Of a stretch of DNA of 21,609 nucleotides, positions 7,053 through 14,792 are shown piece after piece (position 1 is the first letter of the stretch; each line of letters starts with the position of its first letter). The DNA is taken from IMG/VR virus record IMGVR_UViG_3300030328_003386, positions 18,054 to 39,662 of that record. One strand, given 5' to 3'. A program made the position numbers and the translations under genes. The notes under the pieces were generated by a model. The model did not search any database. It worked only from the letters and a program-made list of their open reading frames with translations, and was not told the origin of the DNA. This DNA comes from a virus.

Positions 7053-9467
7053 CTACTGAATCTCGCTCTCTATATCTTTAATATTATTAGCTACTCCTAC
7101 ATCTTCAAAATTTACAGGTAAAGAATTATTTTTTCTTTGACTTATCATTTGACTTTGTTGGGATCCAGTTATTCTTGTTCGTTTATCTTTACGATCTTCA
7201 ATTTCTGCTTCTCTATTAGTTTCTCTTTTAGCTTTAAGTTGTTCTAATTGTAATTGATAATTAAATTCTTCAGCCATTAACTGACGTTTAATTTCTGCTT
7301 CAGTTTGCATACGTTGTAATTCAAACTGTGATTTTGCTTCTTCAAAATTTACTTTTTCAGCAGTTAATGCTTGTTGTTTTTGGACTTCTGCTTCTGCAGC
7401 TGCTTGATTAGACTGCGTATTTAATTGAGATTGTTGTTCAGCTTGTTCAGCTTGCATCTGTCTTTCTCTAGCTAATTTACGTTTACGTTTTTGTTTTAGC
7501 ATTTGATTAGCTAATTTTAAATTACGTATTTGTCTTATATCAATAGCATCTTCTAAATCAATACCTCCACTTGATAAAGCTATTTGAATATTTTGTTCTA
7601 ATTGAGCTTTTTCTTCATCATCTGGTTCTAAATCTAAAAATATTCCAAAATCATGTAGATTTAATTTATCTATTTCACTTAAAGTCATAGTATTAAAAGT
7701 AGTAATGCTCTGTTTTAAAGCATTCTTAGTTAAAGGAAAATCTAACATATCACTTATTTTTTTAGAAATATTTTCACATATTCTTAAAGTTATGTATAAA
7801 CTAGCATTGTTTATATGTTTAGTAGCAATATTAGATGCTTGTGCAGCTATTTTTTGTAAACCAACTAAAGTATCTTTATCAGCTAACGCTCCATCTCTTG
7901 CTTCATTTAATCCGGTTACATCTCTTATCATTTGTAAATAATAATTATATGTACTAATTAAACTTTGTATTTTTGCTTGGCCATTACCTGTTTGTAATTC
8001 TTGAACTGGTACTTTACCTCTATTTAATTCTCCATCTTGAGTTAAAGATCTTCCAACAACAGAACCGGTTTGAAAGTACATATTTAAAGCTTCTGCAGGA
8101 TTATAATTAGTACCATTACCTAGATCAACCTCTGCTAAACCGTCCATATCTAAGAACACACCATCTGGTACCATTCTAGCTATAACTTGTTGTAGTTTTA
8201 AATGAGTTATTTGAATCATATCCGCAAAGCCAGTTATTCTACTTACTGTAGAATCTATACGACCTTTATACATTCTTGGGGCACATATTGCATAATTCAT
8301 TTCTACCTTAGTAGTATCAGCCATAGGTCTAGTCATATTAGGACATAACTCCCATCTTAATAATATATTAGTTCCTAAAACTTTAACTCCTCTATAAAGC
8401 GTTTCTATTGTTCTTCCTACTGCTTCAAAGTTTTCATTAGCTGGAGGATTAAATCCACTTTCTTTAGCGATTGCTTTTTGTAAACCCCATTCTGTTTCTT
8501 TTACTTTAAACACTTGATCACTATAAGTTTTGTATTCAAAATATAATAATGGAATAGTATTTTGTTCCCAAGGACCATTCCCATATCCATACATATAAGA
8601 TCTATTACCTTGGTTTTCTTGTATTTTTTGTAATTCAGAATCTGGTAAGTCTGGAAATTGTTTAGCTATTTCAGGTAAAGTAACAGCTTTCAATTCTCCT
8701 ACGTAATATATATCTTCAAAATTTGGATCTTCTGTATAAGAATATATTAAATAAGCTGGATCTACGTAGTCTACAGTAATACCATTCGATGTATTAAAAT
8801 TAGTTTTACAAGCACCAATTCCACAAGTAACTAAATCATAATTAATTCTTCTTCTAGTTAAATCCCATTTATTATAATCTAATACTTGGTCTATAACTTC
8901 TTCTTCTGCTATTTCTATAGCTTGTTTATAATCTAATTGCATATGGAGTTCTAATTCTTCCATACTATTAGGTAATTGATTTTCTGGTATATCTGTATTA
9001 AATAAAGCAGAGTCTAATTTTTCAACAATGGATTGCATTGTTTCTCTAGCAAAAATATCTTGAGCTAACATCTCTGCATAATGAGTTCTTTTTTCTAAAG
9101 ACTCAGGATCTTGCGCGAATGCGTTTATTTGATAATCTTTATTAGATATACCATTTGTTAATATATCTACAAATTTAGAAACAATAGGTACAGGTTTCCA
9201 ATCTAAATTTAAATAAGACAAATCTCCATTTATAGATAATTCATCTTTATATTTTTGAGTTGGTTGTTCTCCTCTAGCGTATAATCTTAATCTATTATAG
9301 TTATTCCAAGTAGTTAAATATCTATTACCGTTTGTTCTACCCTGACTAAACCACTCTTGTTCTATAGCTTGAGCAACTTGCTCTCCATATTCCCAACTAG
9401 CTTTTTCAGCGTCACTAACCACTTGGTTAGGAAAAATACTATTACCATTAGTGTATATACTTTTCAT
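7053..9467 (-). CDS. Portal protein
   Basis: This 804-residue protein forms the dodecameric ring at one capsid vertex through which DNA passes. It follows the large terminase directly and precedes the scaffold. Residues 20-110 (YARGEQPTQKYKDELSING, then WKPVPIVSKFVDILTNGI) and the region 400-560 (DMIQITHLKLQQVIARMVPD, then LNEARDGALADKDTLVGLQK) read as the wing, clip and crown portions of large podovirus portals. Residues about 640-765 are a long Gln/Glu/Lys/Ala coiled coil resembling the C-terminal barrel of P22-type portals. The length is large for portals but normal for those of crAss-like phages. The ATG at 9467 immediately abuts the terminase stop, indicating coupled translation. Confidence 0.85.
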   Translation of the reverse strand: MKSIYTNGNSIFPNQVVSDAEKASWEYGEQVAQAIEQEWFSQGRTNGNRYLTTWNNYNRLRLYARGEQPTQKYKDELSINGDLSYLNLDWKPVPIVSKFVDILTNGISNKDYQINAFAQDPESLEKRTHYAEMLAQDIFARETMQSIVEKLDSALFNTDIPENQLPNSMEELELHMQLDYKQAIEIAEEEVIDQVLDYNKWDLTRRRINYDLVTCGIGACKTNFNTSNGITVDYVDPAYLIYSYTEDPNFEDIYYVGELKAVTLPEIAKQFPDLPDSELQKIQENQGNRSYMYGYGNGPWEQNTIPLLYFEYKTYSDQVFKVKETEWGLQKAIAKESGFNPPANENFEAVGRTIETLYRGVKVLGTNILLRWELCPNMTRPMADTTKVEMNYAICAPRMYKGRIDSTVSRITGFADMIQITHLKLQQVIARMVPDGVFLDMDGLAEVDLGNGTNYNPAEALNMYFQTGSVVGRSLTQDGELNRGKVPVQELQTGNGQAKIQSLISTYNYYLQMIRDVTGLNEARDGALADKDTLVGLQKIAAQASNIATKHINNASLYITLRICENISKKISDMLDFPLTKNALKQSITTFNTMTLSEIDKLNLHDFGIFLDLEPDDEEKAQLEQNIQIALSSGGIDLEDAIDIRQIRNLKLANQMLKQKRKRKLARERQMQAEQAEQQSQLNTQSNQAAAEAEVQKQQALTAEKVNFEEAKSQFELQRMQTEAEIKRQLMAEEFNYQLQLEQLKAKRETNREAEIEDRKDKRTRITGSQQSQMISQRKNNSLPVNFEDVGVANNIKDIESEIQ

Positions 9468-11678
9468 TTAATCTATAATTTTAGATAACAACCCACTATT
9501 ATCATATTTTTTTATTCCTAAATCATAATTTTTTAAAATTATCTGTGGAACAGGTCTATATTTATTTTTATTACAAGCCATTATTGCTAAGCCAGAACTA
9601 ATAGAAGCATCATGCGTAGTTCTATTATTTATATCAAATCTTGCCCAATCATTTAATGTTCTTTGGAAATAAACATCTCCATAAGTATTGTCATCTCTTA
9701 AACCTACGTAACTTTCAATATAACTTTCTATTGCTGCAGCATGAGCTTGTTTAATATCTTCACTGGAATTAGGTATTCCTCCTATTTCTCTTTCGGTTAC
9801 TGAAAGTTTATTATATATTTTATCTGGTCGATTCATTGCGAACCCTCTATAACCTCTTCTTTTAAAATGATATAACAATCTTGGTTTGTTATTTTCTGCT
9901 AATATTGGCATTCCATAAAATATACAAGCCATTAATACATCTTCAAAAAATATCTCTGCAGTTTGTGGACGAGCTATATATTCTAAGAAAAAATGATTAG
10001 GTGGAACATCTTCCATGCTAAATTTTGTTAAACCGTGTAAAGCTCCTTTAGAACCTCTTTTATCTACAGTTCCAGATATATCATAACTATCGCATCCAAA
10101 AGCTCCTAAGTTTTCATTTCCTGGATATTTTGTTCCTGATTTATGAATTACATTGTTTTGTAATCTTACTGGTGGAATCCATGATATGAAAAACCTACCA
10201 TTATTTTGAGGTACAAATATTACTGAAGTATCTTTTATTCCTCCTACCCATTGAAAATTACCTTGAGTAACCACACTGTCTTTAGTTTCTGCGTTCCAAT
10301 CTATTTGCTCATAGATTTTAGTAAGATTAAACAATGATGATTTAGCTTCATCTCTGAAGGCATGTTCTTCTGTTCTTGGGAATTGTCTATAAAATTCATT
10401 TAAAGCATCTTGATCGTCTTTTAATCCATCTACTTCATTTTGCCAATAATTTATAACCCCTAAAGTTATAGGTAATCCCTGTGGACCTTTAATGAGGTCT
10501 TTTGGAGTGTCGAAGACAGGTATCCCATAAGAATCAATGTATCCTTCGTAGTTCCATTCCATAGGAATGAACAAAGAATAGAGTCCCGAACGAGTCTGGC
10601 CATTTGCATTTCTTTTTGTAACATCTGAACTATAATATAATTTTTTAAAATTATCACCACCTTTATCTAAAGCATTACAGGTAGATCCCATCATACATTT
10701 ACCAATAATTCTAGAACCTAATCGTAAACATGTTTTTGTTACACGCCAATTATTTAAAATGTTATTAGGTCTTTCCCATTTACCAGATTCATCATGTACT
10801 AATAATTTTAATTTTTCACCATCATAAGAGTTGTCTCCTGTATTTTTCCAATCAATCGTGGTATCTAGACCTTGTAGTTCTGCTGTAGCTTCGTTAGAAA
10901 TAAGTTTCCGCCTAGTTAACTTAGTAGCAGGAACTCTATAAGCTAATTCAGTTTTAGGTCTATCCATACCATCTTGAATAGGTTTAAAAAAGAATGGATA
11001 ATTAACTGAAATTGGTACAACTTTATCAGTAAACATTGTTTTGGCATCTGGTCCAGATTTAGATAATATACCATATCTTGAGTCTGAATTAAGAGTGGCT
11101 AAGTTTACTGCTTCGCCTGAAGCCATAAAAGAAAATCCAGAACGTCTGTTTTTAAGATAACACATTCCATAGCATCTAATATCAGCTTTACAAGCTTCCC
11201 AAAATATAAAAAATATTCTATTTGATTCTCTAAAATCAGGTTTACCTACATCAATCTTACTCCATTGTAAATACATATATTGAGTACCGGTAATATAAGT
11301 AGCTTTATCTTTATTGTAAAACCAGAATCCTTGCTCTCTCCGTGTAAATTCTTTATCTATATAATCATACCATTGTTCTTTAAAGTCTAAAGAATATTCT
11401 TCCCAATCAAAAATTGTTTTAATTCTTTTTAACTCTTTAGGTAATGGTTTAAATTCAAATTTATTTGAATCAAACTTAACTACATCTTCCTCTAATGGTA
11501 AAGCTATGGTTAAATTTTGAATTTGTATTACTTCTCCTATCTTACCTGTTTTACTAATAATAATAACATCATGTTCTACATTATAACCATATTCCCATTT
11601 TTTATACTTATTATTTTTTTTAAGTATTTTAGGTTTGATGTAATCAGGAAGTACTTTATATAAATCTTGCTTATACAT
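9468..11678 (-). CDS. Terminase large subunit (DNA-packaging ATPase/nuclease)
   Basis: This 736-residue protein is the packaging motor. The ATPase half shows a Walker A-like element at 174-184 (YLKNRRSGFSF, a non-canonical form lacking GKT), Walker B at 291-297 (KLLVHDE, with the catalytic Glu) and a coupling motif near 331-334 (GSTC). The nuclease half shows an RNase H-like first Asp at D530 (FGCDSYDISG), an acidic E595 (LAENN) and a late Asp at D690 (THDASIS). It is long for the family because of an N-terminal region of about 120 residues. Its ATG overlaps the preceding stop as TAATG, so it is translationally coupled to the candidate small subunit. Confidence 0.9.
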   Translation of the reverse strand: MYKQDLYKVLPDYIKPKILKKNNKYKKWEYGYNVEHDVIIISKTGKIGEVIQIQNLTIALPLEEDVVKFDSNKFEFKPLPKELKRIKTIFDWEEYSLDFKEQWYDYIDKEFTRREQGFWFYNKDKATYITGTQYMYLQWSKIDVGKPDFRESNRIFFIFWEACKADIRCYGMCYLKNRRSGFSFMASGEAVNLATLNSDSRYGILSKSGPDAKTMFTDKVVPISVNYPFFFKPIQDGMDRPKTELAYRVPATKLTRRKLISNEATAELQGLDTTIDWKNTGDNSYDGEKLKLLVHDESGKWERPNNILNNWRVTKTCLRLGSRIIGKCMMGSTCNALDKGGDNFKKLYYSSDVTKRNANGQTRSGLYSLFIPMEWNYEGYIDSYGIPVFDTPKDLIKGPQGLPITLGVINYWQNEVDGLKDDQDALNEFYRQFPRTEEHAFRDEAKSSLFNLTKIYEQIDWNAETKDSVVTQGNFQWVGGIKDTSVIFVPQNNGRFFISWIPPVRLQNNVIHKSGTKYPGNENLGAFGCDSYDISGTVDKRGSKGALHGLTKFSMEDVPPNHFFLEYIARPQTAEIFFEDVLMACIFYGMPILAENNKPRLLYHFKRRGYRGFAMNRPDKIYNKLSVTEREIGGIPNSSEDIKQAHAAAIESYIESYVGLRDDNTYGDVYFQRTLNDWARFDINNRTTHDASISSGLAIMACNKNKYRPVPQIILKNYDLGIKKYDNSGLLSKIID

Positions 11679-11956
11679 TATTTAGATCTACCTTCTGCAA
11701 AACCAGCAAAAGCTTTTGGTTTTTTTGTTTCTTCTTCTACTTTACCATCAATAATATTTTGTTCTTCATTTATTCTTGATAATATTTCAAAAGCATCAAA
11801 TATAGCTAATTTCTTTGTTGCAGCAGCGTTTTTAAGTCTGTCAGCAGAAATATCAGGTCCAAATTCTATAATTGGTTCTTTAGCAACTTTAATTAATTCA
11901 TCAACTGCTACACGTCCAGCTTGGATTATATTCCCTTTTATTTTTTTTATTTCCAT
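11678..11956 (-). CDS. Candidate terminase small subunit
   Basis: This 92-residue protein lies directly before the large terminase and shares a TAATG stop/start with it. It is mostly helical (from MEIKKIKGNIIQAGRVAV, then residues 36-65) with an acidic middle and a Gly/Lys C-terminus (FAGFAEGRSK). I recognise it as a recurrent gene in this position in flavobacterial phages. Small terminases usually sit here, have about this size and are helical, but I see no convincing helix-turn-helix. The functional call is therefore inferred from context. Its first 56 bases overlap the end of the tandem GroES-like gene. Confidence 0.45.
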   Translation of the reverse strand: MEIKKIKGNIIQAGRVAVDELIKVAKEPIIEFGPDISADRLKNAAATKKLAIFDAFEILSRINEEQNIIDGKVEEETKKPKAFAGFAEGRSK

Positions 11957-12509
11957 ATTTAATTACAATATCATTAGATTTCATACAATAAAGTCTTTCA
12001 TCATCTATAAAAAACTCCCATTCAGCTCCAGGTTTAAAACCTATTAAGTCACCTCGATTAATATTAGATGTCTCTAGCTTATCATTACTTATTTTTACTA
12101 TACCAGTATAAGGTTCTTCTTTTTTATTTCTTAAATGATCATTATTTTTTATAGGTTTAATAAAACATCTATCTCCAAAAGACTTCCATTTATTATTATT
12201 TTTATATAAATATATTTGATCTACAGAAACAAAGTATAAATTATCTTTAAAATAAGATCTACTATCAGTTTGTTCCCCTTTCATGTTATAAAATCTTCTA
12301 AAAATATTTTGGTGAACCACTATTATATCACCTTTTTTTATAGAAGTGTTAAAAGCCAGCGGTGTAGATATAACTTCAGCAAAACGATTAACAAATTTCC
12401 AAGATTCAATTTTAGTATTTAAAATTAATTTCTTATCATTTATTTTTTTACTATTATTATATCTATTTTCACCTACCGGTTTTACAATAAAATCATATAG
12501 ACTATTCAT
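11901..12509 (-). CDS. Tandem (double) GroES-like protein
   Basis: This 202-residue protein can be read as two GroES-like modules. Module 2 (about 110-186) follows the GroES layout in order: GDRCFIKPI, a charged loop ending TGIV (135-138), INRGDLIGFKPG (150-161, like GroES VKVGDIVIFNDG) and ERLYCMKSNDIVIKYG (171-186, like GroES EVLIMSESDILAIV). Module 1 (about 5-102) repeats it: DFIVKPVG, a loop with KKLILNTKI, NRFAEVISTP (like TRGEVLAVGN), IKKGDIIVVH and LYFVSVDQIYLYK. The C-terminus is REYNPSWTCSS. Known double GroES proteins include plant Cpn20; known phage GroES analogues include T4 gp31. A role as co-chaperonin for capsid or packaging proteins is inferred from the fold and from its place next to terminase. 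It starts at a TAATG overlap with the upstream gene. Confidence 0.6.
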   Translation of the reverse strand: MNSLYDFIVKPVGENRYNNSKKINDKKLILNTKIESWKFVNRFAEVISTPLAFNTSIKKGDIIVVHQNIFRRFYNMKGEQTDSRSYFKDNLYFVSVDQIYLYKNNNKWKSFGDRCFIKPIKNNDHLRNKKEEPYTGIVKISNDKLETSNINRGDLIGFKPGAEWEFFIDDERLYCMKSNDIVIKYGNKKNKREYNPSWTCSS

Positions 12510-12736
12510 TAATATTCTAAATCAAACTCTATAGATATTGCCATATTGGAATTAAATTTTTTCCATGGTAATATTTCTTCGTGTTTTTTAATATAAATAT
12601 TATATGAATTATCTTTTTCATCAAATAATATATGAGATATCTCGTGACCTCCATATACTTGTTGACCTATAGAATAATGCATTGCATCATTTTTATAATC
12701 AGATCCTATACTAATCTTTCTTATTAGATTGTTCAT
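12509..12736 (-). CDS. Small conserved phage protein of unknown function
   Basis: The start chosen is the internal ATG at 12736 (MNNLIRKISIGSDYKNDAMH), giving 75 residues. The longer frame from 12763 adds nine residues that do not look like the family, whose members I recall starting MNNLIRKISIG. The protein is beta-rich with HYSIGQQVYGGHEISHI, LPWKKFNSNMAISIEFDLEY at the end and several His residues. No catalytic motif is visible. It overlaps the preceding gene by 26 bases and ends in a TAATG overlap with the tandem GroES-like gene, so it is tightly coupled to the packaging operon. Confidence 0.55.
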   Translation of the reverse strand: MNNLIRKISIGSDYKNDAMHYSIGQQVYGGHEISHILFDEKDNSYNIYIKKHEEILPWKKFNSNMAISIEFDLEY

Positions 12737-12968
12737 CTTCTTTTGCTTTAGTAAAATTTCCATCTTTTAAATCAATAGTTATTTTACCGTATTTATCCTC
12801 TAATACTTTTTTATACTCTTCTTGCTCAAAATTTAGTTTTGAAAATATATGTAATACTTCATGTTTTTGAGATTCTAAAACCCCTACATCTGTAGCTAAC
12901 ATATAGAGTCTATTTTGAAAATCTAGAATTGTGTCTAGTTCTTCTTTAGTTATTTTGTTTTCTTCCAT
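12711..12968 (-). CDS. Small coiled-coil protein of unknown function
   Basis: This 85-residue acidic protein is predicted to be mainly helical. Residues 5-60 form heptad-like repeats (KITKEELDTILDFQNRLYML, then LESQKHEVLHIFSKLN and EEYKKVLEDKYGKI), and the tail is Lys/Glu-rich. I recognise similar small proteins from marine phages, with the signature of a helical hairpin ending in KYGKITIDLKDG. No function is known to me. The ATG at 12968 follows an A/T-rich leader (AATTAAATTAAATAAA on the minus strand) like the one before the secreted-protein gene. It may be a structural or regulatory dimer. Confidence 0.5.
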   Translation of the reverse strand: MEENKITKEELDTILDFQNRLYMLATDVGVLESQKHEVLHIFSKLNFEQEEYKKVLEDKYGKITIDLKDGNFTKAKEDEQSNKKD

Positions 12969-12978
12969 TTTATTTAAT

Positions 12979-13338
12979 TTAATTAGTCATTATCCAGTAT
13001 CTTTTGTATACTGTTTCGTGATTGTTGTCTCCTTCAAATTCACAGTGAAGTTTTCCTTCTTTTACTGTATAAGTAATCTGTACTTTGTATTTGTTTTCTT
13101 TGTTTGTGAGTTTTGTTTTTACGTAATCAACTCCTACTTCAATTACTTTTTCTACTGTTTTAGTAGGATTTGTAAAAGAAAAATTAATAAACTCATATCC
13201 TCGGATTGAATCATGTGTTATAACTACGTAATAACTTGTTTTTTCACTTGACCAAATACCTTTAAGTTTTTCGGTCATTTCTTGACTTTGTATAGTAATA
13301 CTAAATAGTAATACTATACTTAATAGTAATTTTTTCAT
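12979..13338 (-). CDS. Small secreted (signal-peptide) protein
   Basis: This 119-residue protein opens with a classic signal peptide: MKKLLLSIVLLFSITIQSQ, with Lys-Lys, a hydrophobic core and a polar end, and probable cleavage near residue 19. There is no lipobox Cys. The mature part is a beta-rich domain of about 100 residues (GIWSSEKTSYYVVITHDSIR, then YVKTKLTNKENKYKVQITYT), lipocalin-like in feel. Proteins of this shape are common in flavobacterial genomes, so it may be a gene picked up from a host. It is embedded in the late operon rather than among early genes. Possible roles are changing the host envelope, excluding competing phages or aiding lysis; none is shown by the sequence. Confidence 0.6.
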   Translation of the reverse strand: MKKLLLSIVLLFSITIQSQEMTEKLKGIWSSEKTSYYVVITHDSIRGYEFINFSFTNPTKTVEKVIEVGVDYVKTKLTNKENKYKVQITYTVKEGKLHCEFEGDNNHETVYKRYWIMTN

Positions 13339-13343
13339 TTTTA

Positions 13344-13363
13344 TTTAATTTAATTTAATTTAA
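13344..13363. repeat. (TTTAA)4 pentanucleotide repeat in a leader
   Basis: Four perfect TTTAA units lie between the 249-residue gene and the secreted-protein gene, followed by an imperfect fifth. On the transcribed strand this is an AAATT-repeat leader that ends six bases before the secreted-protein ATG. Slippage here would alter the leader length without touching a coding frame. Confidence 0.75.
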
Positions 13364-13369
13364 TTTATT

Positions 13370-14119
13370 TTAATCCGTAAATCTATTGTATAAATTTACA
13401 CCTGCTTTAGCTACTTTCACCCATGGATTATCTAAAGTTCGTTCCGATAAAGGAACATCCATTTCATCTGTTTCTGGATTAATGTTAAAGTTTACTTTAG
13501 CACCTTCCCCAGGTCCACTCCCATAATACCTTGCATATACCCGCGCCCTATCTTTTATATTTCCTTCAGGTATATTACTTAATTCTTTTTCTATAGCTAA
13601 TTTTTTTTCTTCATCACTTAATCCAGCACTAGCATCATTAAAATCAAAAGTATCTGAAATACCAATAGTTCCATCAGGATTTCTTGTATACCGTGCTTTA
13701 CCTGTTGTATATCGTGCTTGGTAACCAGGATTATTAAGTAATTCTAACTGCTGAGCCATTCCTTCACCATGTTCATTTCCTCCTACAGAATAATCCCCAT
13801 AATCTATATATCCAGAATCCGGAGTATTTCCTTCTCTTTGAGACGCAGTGTGGTATGCTCTAAAATAGGCATCTTTTAATTCAGGACTTAAATCCTCTGT
13901 AGTTAAATTTCTTTTTTGCCCACTTAAATCATTTATTAATCCTCTAACAGGAAGAGGTAAACCCGACCTTCTATCGGTAGCTAAATCTATTACTTTATTT
14001 TTAACGCTTTTTAAACCTCCTATCATTTTACTAACTAAACCTCCTCTAAGATTTGATCCTATACTAATTTGATTTAAAGGAGATACTCTGTTAAAGGGAT
14101 TGTTTTGATTGTAAGGCAT
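13370..14119 (-). CDS. Accessory virion or lysis protein with SPLN motif
   Basis: This 249-residue protein begins MPYNQNNPFNRVSPLNQ, a start resembling that of the 229-residue gene (MGYTQNNPLPR). A basic helix (25-50) leads to LPLPVRGLINDLSGQKRN, an acidic middle with SGYIDYGDYSVGG (102-114), then a possible domain with NPDGTIGISDTFDFND (147-162) and RVYARYYGSGPGEGAKVNFNI (from 193). The DTFDFN segment weakly recalls the D-x-Y-D core of colicin M-type lipid II hydrolases, but the His-Arg pair expected a few residues later is absent. The gene follows the holin-like and small membrane genes, so a lysis role is possible. It overlaps the previous gene by 29 bases. The function is uncertain. Confidence 0.5.
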   Translation of the reverse strand: MPYNQNNPFNRVSPLNQISIGSNLRGGLVSKMIGGLKSVKNKVIDLATDRRSGLPLPVRGLINDLSGQKRNLTTEDLSPELKDAYFRAYHTASQREGNTPDSGYIDYGDYSVGGNEHGEGMAQQLELLNNPGYQARYTTGKARYTRNPDGTIGISDTFDFNDASAGLSDEEKKLAIEKELSNIPEGNIKDRARVYARYYGSGPGEGAKVNFNINPETDEMDVPLSERTLDNPWVKVAKAGVNLYNRFTD

Positions 14120-14285
14120 TAATTTGTTTTTTAAGTTTTATAATCCAAAAAACCATAATAAAAAATATTAATGGTTCTATAATTACAAAAATCCATATAT
14201 TTAATTCTTTATAAGTTAGACCTAATATAGGCGCTAACCATCTTAAAAATTCTGCGCATTGGTGAAATAGATTATTATAGTCCAT
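14091..14285 (-). CDS. Small membrane protein, possible lysis accessory
   Basis: This 64-residue protein has one strong transmembrane helix (NIWIFVIIEPLIFFIMVFWI, residues 29-48) followed by a basic stretch (KLKKQ), and a weaker hydrophobic segment before it (FLRWLAPILGLTY). The basic stretch suggests a cytoplasmic C-terminus. I recognise the LGLTYKELNIWIF signature from small proteins of marine flavobacterial phages. It lies directly after the holin-like gene, separated by a small hairpin, so a second holin, antiholin or pinholin is plausible. Its ATG follows a shortened form of the A/T leader seen at the scaffold gene. Confidence 0.55.
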   Translation of the reverse strand: MDYNNLFHQCAEFLRWLAPILGLTYKELNIWIFVIIEPLIFFIMVFWIIKLKKQINALQSKQSL

Positions 14286-14311
14286 AATATAATTTAATTG
14301 TTCTATAATAT

Positions 14312-14332
14312 AATCACTGATTTTTAGTGATT
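14312..14332 (-). terminator. Weak hairpin after the holin-like gene
   Basis: A 7-bp stem (AATCACT at 14312-14318, AGTGATT at 14326-14332) with a 7-base loop lies 2 bases after the holin-like stop. On the minus-strand transcript only ATATTATAG follows, so there is no good U-tract. It is more likely a processing or stability element than a strong terminator. Confidence 0.35.
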
Positions 14333-14333
14333 T

Positions 14334-14789
14334 TTACTTTTTGAACATACTTGTCGCCTTTTCCGTTGTGCGGCCCCCAAAATAAGCTAAAACTACAGCC
14401 ATCATAACCTTCTCGAAAGTATCATTCCATGTGCTATTTATATGAAATGGTATACTTTCTACACTATCTAATATACCCGCAAAAGAAAATACAACAATAC
14501 ACCATACAAGAACTAGTGGACGTACATTTTTAGACATCCAAGAATCAGACATAGAATCTGCGTTCCATCTGGAAGTAATAGCTTCTATTTCTTTATTCTG
14601 TTGTTCATATATTAATTGTTGTAATTTTATTTTATCATCTAAAGAAGCGTCTGACTTTGTTATTTCAGCTATAGCTTCTTTGGGAGAAGTAACTCCTTGT
14701 AATACATTTCCTAATGTAGGATTTATTACAGATGCAGCGCCAAATAAAAGTTGGCCAACGGTAGTGTCTTTGAATTTCTTTTTACTCAT
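14334..14789 (-). CDS. Holin-like protein (3TM / gene-transfer-agent holin type)
   Basis: This 151-residue protein matches the layout of the three-helix holin family best known from gene transfer agents: an N-terminal amphipathic helix (VGQLLFGAASVINPTLGNVL), a helical stalk (50-75) leading to RWNADSMSDSWMSKNVRP (74-91), a transmembrane helix (about 91-107) and a second (about 127-138, VMMAVVLAYFGG). The SDSWMSKNVRPL motif is the hallmark I rely on. Holins open the inner membrane and time lysis. The gene sits between the metallopeptidase-like gene and the small membrane gene, which together look like a lysis cassette. No recognisable endolysin is in this window. Confidence 0.72.
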   Translation of the reverse strand: MSKKKFKDTTVGQLLFGAASVINPTLGNVLQGVTSPKEAIAEITKSDASLDDKIKLQQLIYEQQNKEIEAITSRWNADSMSDSWMSKNVRPLVLVWCIVVFSFAGILDSVESIPFHINSTWNDTFEKVMMAVVLAYFGGRTTEKATSMFKK

Positions 14790-14792
14790 TAT

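Noticed and set aside
11667-12047. Plus-strand open frame of 126 codons
   Set aside because: It lies antisense to the terminase start, the small-subunit candidate and the tandem GroES-like gene. Its protein is a Ser/Phe/Ile-rich shadow with no recognisable feature.
12737-12763. Longer start for the small gene ending at 12509
   Set aside because: It would add nine residues (MEILLKQKK) absent from the family as I recall it and extend the overlap with the upstream gene to 53 bases. The ATG at 12736 gives the expected MNNLIRKISIG start.
12931-13209. Plus-strand 92-codon hydrophobic frame
   Set aside because: It is antisense to the signal-peptide protein, and its Phe/Val/Ser-rich content is what reverse reading of Lys/Glu/Asn codons gives.
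13370-14119. Direct call of a colicin M-type enzyme for the 249-residue protein
   Set aside because: Only a D-x-F-D-like core is seen. The His-Arg pair needed for colicin M catalysis is absent at the expected spacing.
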